64,000 nt of DNA from Histoplasma ohiense. Taxonomy: Eukaryota > Ascomycota > Eurotiomycetes > Onygenales > Ajellomycetaceae. The stretch spans positions 2,418,001-2,482,000 of the forward strand of contig JAEVHH010000003.1 of the NCBI GenBank assembly GCA_017607445.1. The letters run 5' to 3'. Positions 57,079 to 64,000 of this stretch are shown in pieces (within the stretch, counting starts at the first letter, position 1; every line of letters starts with the position of its first letter). The position numbers were made by a program, and so were the translations under genes. The notes under the pieces were generated by a model. It had not been told where the DNA came from and ran no database searches. It saw only the letters and a list, made by a program, of their open reading frames with translations.

Positions 57079-58105
57079 ATGAACTACAAGCAATTCTATG
57101 AACACTCACTGCATTCAAACACAGTGGATGATAACTTAGATCTACAAAGCATTCTTCAGCAGCAGATGCTACAGATGACTGAATTGCAACAACAATTTAC
57201 TGAGATGAGTACTTCTGTGTTCATCATTTCTTCTACATTCATGCCTCACAAAAAGCTCTCAAGAGAGAAGCTTTCAATTCTCAACAAATACAAAAAAGAT
57301 CTAGCACTCTACCTCACATGAAAGTCAAAAACAAACATCAAATTGAACATCAACAGATGAGCAATAGACTCACTATTCAATCAAGCATGATATATTCATA
57401 GCAGATTGAATAGCAATGTGTTAGTGAAATTCCAACTCTGAATAAGTCATTGTCAGAACAATCAGTGTATATCAGAGCTAGTCTTTCAACAACTCAACTC
57501 TTTCTTCCTCAATTCTACACTTCAAGTCAAGATGTTGAACTGGTTTAATCAGACTCATCAGATGAATATTGTATTGACAATTTATCTTTCTGAATTCAAT
57601 CACAAACTCCTAGAAGCAGATGAGCAAGACTGAGATGATATTGTCAAAATCAATATATTGTTCAAAAATTTGAACTTTCAGTTGCATAATCAAAATATAG
57701 AGTATTCAAAACTCTTAATATACAGCAAATTCTGCACTGATCTTCATCTGTTGAACAACAATCTGTCTCAGTTCCACATACTTCAAAATCATAGAGAATT
57801 TTATCAAACAAATACATACACTTCAAACCACTCTGCAGCATCCTCCACCTCCAAATCAGAATCAATGAACTGAGTTTCACATATAAACACAAGTCACTCA
57901 AGAGTCTTCAACATCTCAGAGAAAGACACTGTCAATCAAATTGTCAGAGAAGTCTGCATACACTGCAACAAGTCAGAGCACTTCACAAATCAATGTTCAA
58001 ATGCAATTGCTCTGAGTAAACCCCTCACATATGTGAACACTGCATCATCTGTGGACAGACAAGAACAGAGAAAAGATGAGCTCTCACTCTAAAATATGAA
58101 TGAGA
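57079..58105 (+). pseudogene. gag: Family A gag, copy A4
   Basis: ATG at 57079 opens an uninterrupted 80 residues (MNYKQFYEHS ... LQQQMLQMTELQQQF), the best-preserved family A gag N-terminus in the window. Capsid region to about 57650, then a Gln/Asn-rich part and a CCHC knuckle (CIHCNKSEHFTNQC) at about 57954-57996. Stops later in the frame. Confidence 0.88.
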
Positions 58106-61100
58106 GCTCAAAGAGCAGAAAACTAGCTGAAGATTTGAGCAGAAGATGCAAGCAGATATAATTATAGTCTCTATCATTGTAAATAATCTAATCAATATAT
58201 GAGCAATAATAGACAGTGATTTTCTTCATTATGCTCTTATAGACATTCAGCTGATTGAGAAGTATAAGCTTCAGCATATTCTCTTTCTCAAGCTGCATAA
58301 ACTCAGTGAATTTAATGATCTCAGAGAATCTGCCTCCTACAACATGATAAGATTTAATGTCAATATAGAAGAACATGAGAAAAAGAATATATATACATAT
58401 GAAATACAAAGTCTTGAGTACAATCTAATGCTCAGTCTATTATGACTCACAGAATTTGGAACCTTGTTGAATGCACACAACCACTGTCTTATTTTCCCAG
58501 AAGATGACTGTGTTTATGAGAAGAATGTTGATAGAACCACTGATTTCATCCAGATATCAATGAAAGTGTACAAACTACTAATCTGCCAAGCACATGAGAA
58601 GAAGAATGTTCAAGTGTTCACTGCTAGTATAATAGATATCAAAAAAGTGTTAGAAAAGTTAGAACTCAAAGATTTCAAGAAACTGTGCAAGAAACTATCT
58701 GAATTGTACAAAGACTTCACAGATGTATTTGATGAGAAAGAAGCTGAGAAGCTTCCCTCTCATCAAGAATCTGATATAGATCATACAATCAAGCTCATTA
58801 AGAAAGATAGTAAGAACTCACAATCACTCTGAGATTCTCTCTACAGCATATCACATAACAAACTTCTTGTTCTACAAAAAATGTTCAATGAATTACTAGA
58901 TAAAGACTTCATTTATGTTAGCAACTCATTCACTGCAGCATCTGTACTGTTTGTGAAGAAATTAGAAGAAGACTTATAATTCTGCATCAACTATCAAAAA
59001 CTCAATAAAATTACACAGAAGAACTGATACCTTCTTTCACTCATCAATGAAATGCTCAAACAAATAGAAAAAGCAAAATGATTTATGAAACTTGACATCT
59101 CTGCAGCCTTCTACAAGATAAGAATTAATGAAGATGACAAATGACTAACTGTCTTTCATATACATTACAGATTATACAAATGAACAGTGACCCTCTTTGA
59201 ATTAGCAAACACTCTGAGTACATTTCAGAAATACATTAACTGGGTTCTATAAGATCTACTCAATGAGATCATCTCAGTGTACATGAATGATATCTTGATA
59301 TTCACTGATGAATCACTCACTGAGCATCATAAATACATACAACAAGTGCTTGACTGTCTACAAAAAGCTGAACTGCAAGTGGACATTGACAAATGCAACT
59401 TTGAGATCAAGTCTACAATCTATCTAAGATTCATCATCAAAGCTGAAAAAGATGTATACATGAATTCTAAGAAGATGAAAGCAATTCTCAACTGAGAGAC
59501 ATCAGTCTCAGTAAAAGAAACTAGAAACTTTCTAGAATTCATCAACTTCTATCAAAGATTCATCAAAGACTTCTTCAATATCATACAATCACTGATGAAT
59601 CTGATCTGAAAAGACACTGTATTTCAATGAACTGACAAAGCAGACACAGTATTCAAAAAGCTGAAGTATATATTCACAAGCACCTCAATGCTGCAATCAT
59701 TCAATTCAGATAAGCATACAATTCTTGAAACAGATATCTCAGATTATGTAGTAGATGAGACACTAATGCAATATGATAATGAAGATGTTCTATAATCTTG
59801 TATCTTCATTTTAAAAAAGATGTCACTCATCAAATGCAACTACAAAATCTACAACAAAAAGTTTCTAGCAATCATACAATATCTCAAAGAATAAAAGTCT
59901 GAACTTATGAGTGTTGAGAAATTTGAGATTGTTACTGATTATAAAAACTTAGAATACTTCACAATCATTTATAAGCTTACTAAAAGACATATACATTGAT
60001 TATTGTTTCTTATCTGTTTTTTATTCACAATTCATTATCAATCTGAAGTAGAGAACACTCTTGCAGATGTTCTGTCTCACTGAGAACAAGATATATCATC
60101 TGATGATTTAGATGACAGATGAAAACATTGAAAGTATTGATTAATCAACTCTGCAATCATAGAAAGTTCTACACAATCAGACAAACTCTACATACACATC
60201 AATCAATTCTGAGCTCAAGAATTCTTGCTTGAAGAACAATGAAGACTAGCAATAAAAACAGATGAATTCTGACAGCAAGCTGCTGAAGCTATACAAAGTA
60301 AAACATCTCAATTCCCCACAGATGTATACTCAAGAACAAATATCTCAGCATATTCAATCAATAATAACAACTGCTTACACTTTTGAGATAGACAATGGAT
60401 TCTCAATTCAGAATCTCTACAAACACAAATCATGCAAGAAATTCATGACTCACTGATGACTGAACACTCAGAATGTGAAATCATATACAATATCATCACT
60501 CAAGAATTCTACTGATCAGATATATCAAAAGATATACATCAGTTTGTATGCAACTGTGATCACTGCAGCTCAGTGATGATATAGTGTGAATACTGAAAAG
60601 AAATACTGAAGTCTCTATCTGTCTTCAATCAAATTTGATGTGATATAACTATTGATTTTGCAGTTTTCTTATCTGAAAGCAGAGGTTCTATGAATATTCT
60701 AGTCATTGTTAACTGACTCAGTAAGAATGTAATACTACAGCTCTGTGATAAGATGAATACTGAAGTAGTTACAGATGTCTTCATCAGAAGTCTGTTCTAT
60801 TGTATACACAATCTATCTTCATTCATTGTGTCAGATAGAGACAGTCAATTCATCAGCATACTCTGAACCCATATATGTCAATTATTAAGAATCAAACAGA
60901 AGTTATCAACAGTATATTATTCAGAGACTGATGAAGCTACTGAGAGAATGATACAAATGATAAAGAACATTTTCTGTAAATTTTATAATTATATATAAAA
61001 CAACTGAAGCAATCTGCTGTCACATACTGAGATTGCAATTAACAGTTGAGATTTCACTACAACAGATATAAGCTCATTCTTTCTTCTATATAGATACAAT

Positions 61101-61724
61101 TTAGAGATTCTGAACTTCTCTGAAACTCTCTGAGAAACTGTGTACATCCACAGTCTTATACAGACAGCAGAGAACATTGTGAGTAAGCTGAAGAAAGTCT
61201 ACAAATGAGCAGAAACTTCAATAATCAGTATTCAGTAAAATTATAAGAATCAAACAAACATCAGAAGAAGTTCTGCAATTCAATATTATATAGAAAACAA
61301 AATCTGACTGAATCTCAAAAACATAAGAACAGATCATCTCTTGCATACACTAGATTATCATCACATCAAGTATACAGTGAAGAAAGTGCTAGATATACAC
61401 AATTATCAACTCAACACTTCATCTGATATTCACAATATCTTTCATATGAATCTGCTTCAACCCACAGCTGAGAATCCATTCCTCTCACAGAGAATCTTCA
61501 ATTGACAGTCATTCATCATTATAGAAGAAGATAATAAACTCAAATGAGAAATCAAAGCAATTCTTGACAATAGAATCAATCATCACTGCTGTGAATATCT
61601 CATTAAATGAATAGAATACAATTGTCTGATCTGAGAATCTATATCTGTCTTGAAGAACATCACTGCTCTCAACATCTACAAGTTCTCACTCATCTTGATA
61701 GAGAAGAATAATGTGATAAGTTAG
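58106..61724 (+). pseudogene. pol: Family A pol (PR-RT-RNaseH-IN-chromodomain), copy A4
   Basis: Same domain order as A1. Protease near 58206-58220 (IDSDF; start and Gly lost). Linker open 58464-58832. RT box YMND at 59280-59291. RNase H with TDISDYVVDETL at about 59731-59763. Integrase with SDRDSQF at about 60832-60852 and SETDEATERM at about 60921-60950. Chromodomain about 61540-61680. Stop at 61724, 13 bases inside the 3' LTR. Dozens of stops. Confidence 0.92.
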
Positions 61725-62245
61725 TATTTATTAGTAATTAACTTATGCAATCAACTTCTCTTCTGCATCTGCTTGTTTCTGATCATTGTAATCTTATATA
61801 ATTCTTGACATTCTTCTACTTCATGTTTCATACTTATATAGTCTCTAACAATTCTTCTGTATAGTTTCTAATGTTCTTTCACTCTGTGTTCTGCACTTAT
61901 GTAGTCTCTAACAATTCTTTTATATAGCTTTCAATGATTCTTCTGTTTCACATTCTGTGCTTGTATAGTTTCTAACAATTCTTTCATATAGCTTTCAATG
62001 ATTTTCTCATCTCACACTCTGCACTTGTATAGTTTCTAACAATTCTTTCATATAGCTCTTAATGTTCTTACACTTTGCACTTTACTATGAAGTGACTTTT
62101 GATATTTTTTCACTCTGAAATTCTCTCTATAAAAACTCTTTTTGTATGATCTTTTCTTCTGATTTCTTTTCTCTTTCTTTTCTTAATCAATTTGTAATCT
62201 GTATTAGAATAGTGTTAAATCATTAATTGAAGTACATCTGTTACA
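61712..62245 (+). repeat. Family A 3' LTR of A4
   Basis: 534 bp; unlike A1 and A2, its outer end has lost its CpGs (ATTGAAGTACATCTG). Confidence 0.94.
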
Positions 62246-62380
62246 GACACTCAGATCTATAAACAATATACTCAGATATAAGAACTAGTAATGAAACACT
62301 CAGATTTTAAATGATACACTCAGATGTAAAAATTAATAACAAAATACTCAGATTTTAAACACAGAAAAATCAATTCATAA

Positions 62381-62851
62381 TGTAATGAGTGTACTTTAAT
62401 TAATGATTTGATACTATTCTAATTACAGATTATGAATTGATTAAGAAAAGAAAGAGAAAAGAAATCAGAAGAAAAAATCATACAAAAAAAATTTTTATAG
62501 AAAGAAATTTGAGATGAAAGAATATCAGAAATCATTTCACAGTAAAATACAGAGTAAAAAAACATTAAGAGCTATATAAAAGAATTGTTAGAAACTATAT
62601 GAATATGAAATATGAGATGAGAGAATCATTGAGAACTATATAGAAGAATTATTAGAGACTATACAAGTGCAGAGCACAGAGTGAAAGAACATTAGAAGCT
62701 ATATGAAAGAATTGTTAGAGACTACACAAGTGCAGAGCATGGAGTGGAAGAACATCAAGGGTTACACAAGATCACAATGGCCAGGAATGAGCAGGTGCAG
62801 AAGAGGAGTTGATTGCATAAGTTAATTACTAACAGATGCTAACCCATCACA
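62381..62851 (-). repeat. Family A 5' LTR of A3
   Basis: 471 bp, TGTAATGAG...CCCATCACA. About 63 bp shorter than the other copies, which equals one internal tandem unit. Confidence 0.9.
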
Positions 62852-62996
62852 GATTGAAATCAAGCTCATGAAATCAACTGTCACTCAATTACAACAAGAT
62901 AAATCTACTGAATCTCAATCTACAGTGGATTCTACATCTTCTAATGAGCATATAGATGATCTTTATATTATAGATAGACAGGGTGGTGGTTATTAA
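62852..62996 (+). pseudogene. 3' end of an unidentified reading frame
   Basis: Open from the A3 LTR boundary to TAA at 62996 (48 codons). Ser/Thr/Gln-rich, ending DLYIIDRQGGGY. CpG-free like the repeats. Probably the C-terminus of a transposon protein into which A3 inserted; the next 150 bp look like a transposon end. Family not recognised. Confidence 0.45.
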
Positions 62997-63029
62997 TTAA
63001 TTTTTGAAGATTGCTATATTCATAGGTTT

Positions 63030-63145
63030 TCCGTACGCTGTGGCGCACTCACTAATGGTAGTGAGTAGCGCTTGGCACAGTTAATAACAGTAGTTTTTAT
63101 GTATTTAATTCACTAAGGTACGCGCTAAAAAAACGCGCTAATTGT
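63030..63145. repeat. Hairpin and short repeats at the repeat/unique boundary
   Basis: 63043-63071 is an inverted repeat (GCGCACTCACTA / TAGTGAGT-A-GCGC with a 4-base loop). CGCGCTA occurs twice at 63121 and 63134. Such GCGC-rich palindromes resemble termini of fungal DNA transposons (Tc1/mariner or MITE type), but no partner end is visible. Confidence 0.45.
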
Positions 63146-64000
63146 GCCTCGCCCCCAGACGAGGAAATATTGTGGGGCTTGGCTAACATACACAGTAACA
63201 TGGGTTATAATGCCACTCAAACCCCCCCGTATAACCACTAGTTGTCTGTGCCCAAGGTGATTGACATCCCTAATTGAATATCTAATAAGTTACTCTCTCT
63301 AGCCAACAACGGCCAAGTGCGCCTATCACAGCATCCACCCTCTTTTAGTTCTCTGCACTAGCCGACTCGCTATCCAAGAAATAGGAGAAAGCTGACAAGG
63401 GCACCTTGCTCCAAACCCAATACTTTCTGGAACTATCCAACCGCGGCAGAAGTCCACAGCTGGAACTGCTAGCAATTAATCCATTTGCTTCTCCCACCCC
63501 TCTGGCCATTACCAACAACAGGCAATACAGGGTTCTTTTCCAATATCTCAAGGCCAGGCTGGCATCGTGGACAGTCAAGCTTCTCCTCGTTTTTGGTGGG
63601 GGGCAATATTTGTCCGTGCATCCCAGGGGATCGATCTGGGGAAGTACTTTCGATTGAAATATTTTCTTCGAGGAGTGGACGTCTGGTACGAACTGTCACC
63701 CCAATATGATTGCTTATTCCCATTTCATTCCCCTCTTCCTCCCGAAATATATGGTTTTATTCCTCAGCTTGTTATGGAAAAAATAGCAATTGATGCATTG
63801 ACTGACTCGAGCTAGTTTATTTCCCCGTCGTGGTTGGAATTCGCGGATTCCTTGCCATACATGAACTAGCTGCCGTTTCCGCAAACCGTGTCACGAAGAG
63901 ATCAGGTTCTGAATGAATACTTTCGCAATCCCGCAAGAGCTCTTTCTTCTATCCTGTCTTTCTCCAATACCTCTTTGATCCTTTCCCCTTCACGGGTTTT
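63146..64000. other. CpG-normal, probably unique host DNA
   Basis: CpG and GC content return to ordinary levels. Several short overlapping open frames on both strands (63345-63815) compete and none shows a recognisable domain or intron pattern. C/T-rich runs at the end (63930-64000) would fit a fungal promoter or 5' UTR of a gene beyond the window, but that is a guess. Confidence 0.5.

Larger units (their letters stand above)
56170..62245 (+). mobile_element. Family A chromovirus, copy A4 (full length)
   Basis: 6076 bp, 534 bp LTRs (56170-56703, 61712-62245), TSD GACAC. Same length as A1 to the base. Inserted in opposite orientation in the leader of A3. Gag and pol occupy the same relative positions and frames as A1. 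Confidence 0.95.
40539..62851 (-). mobile_element. Family A chromovirus, copy A3 (oldest layer, 5' half)
   Basis: Minus-strand family A element: RT and protease (40539-41515), gag (41516-42512, continued at 55832-55900), leader (55901-56164 and 62251-62380), 5' LTR (62381-62851). It is interrupted by B2 (TSD ATATT/ATACT at 42513-42517 and 55827-55831), by A4 (TSD GACAC) and, at 40538, by A0. Its 3' half should lie beyond the left edge of the window. Confidence 0.88.

Noticed and set aside
63345..63815. Protein-coding gene in the CpG-normal tail
   Set aside because: Five overlapping open frames on both strands, all under 90 codons, none with a recognised domain; cannot choose one.
1..64000. 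tRNA or rRNA genes
   Set aside because: No cloverleaf with intact A and B boxes or rRNA-like stretch noticed by eye; a tRNAscan or Rfam run would be decisive.

Overview
The window looks like part of a filamentous fungal (probably ascomycete) genome. It is an AT-rich, heterochromatin-like block built almost entirely from nested, inactivated transposable elements. The family set (three chromodomain Ty3/gypsy families, a Tad1-like LINE, a hAT element), the short GTAAGT...CTAAT...TAG introns and the style of decay all suggest this. CpG is almost absent. Homologous CpG sites read TG in one copy and CA in another, and most in-frame stops are TGA where Arg CGA is expected, so the block was mutated by a cytosine-methylation or RIP-like process acting at CpG. 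The species cannot be fixed. CpG-directed decay of repeats has been described in Onygenales such as Coccidioides, but that is only a pointer.

Layout, deduced from terminal repeats and target-site duplications (TSDs). Family A is a ~6.08 kb chromovirus with a 534 bp LTR; copies are A0 to A4. Family B is ~7.45 kb with a 263 bp LTR; copies are B1 and B2. Family C is ~7.1 kb with a 271 bp LTR; copies are C0 and C1. A3 (minus strand; 40539-62851 visible) is the oldest host. A0 (minus) lies in A3. C0 (end at 4075) lies in A0. B1 (7035-40451, minus) lies in the 5' LTR of A0. A1 (8527-14602) and A2 (17680-37561) lie in B1. C1 (20887-27973, minus) and a LINE (29554-36235, minus) lie in A2. On the other side, B2 (42518-55826, plus) lies in the gag gene of A3, a hAT transposon lies in the integrase gene of B2, and a ~6.8 kb inversion (about 48524-55305) later cut the hAT in two. 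A4 (56170-62245) lies in the leader of A3. Past 62852 a short remnant leads into ordinary CpG-containing DNA (about 63000-64000), so the isochore edge is inside the window.

What the elements encode. All three gypsy families have gag with a CCHC knuckle, protease, RT, RNase H, integrase and a chromodomain. All three appear to self-prime, because the sequence just after the 5' LTR is complementary to a stretch inside the LTR. Families B and C also carry, between pol and the 3' LTR and on the opposite strand, an accessory gene with the same six-cysteine cluster (CxxC-x10/11-C-x7/8-CxxxC-x6-C). In C this gene has a clear intron.

The most unusual item is inside the hAT element: between one terminal inverted repeat and the transposase there is a decayed, intron-containing gene with a histone H3 fold, next to a lysine/glutamate-rich gene of unknown function. 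No intact protein-coding gene, tRNA, rRNA or CRISPR array was recognised. Nearly all coding features are pseudogenes, and their boundaries are approximate unless a TSD, LTR or splice site fixes them.
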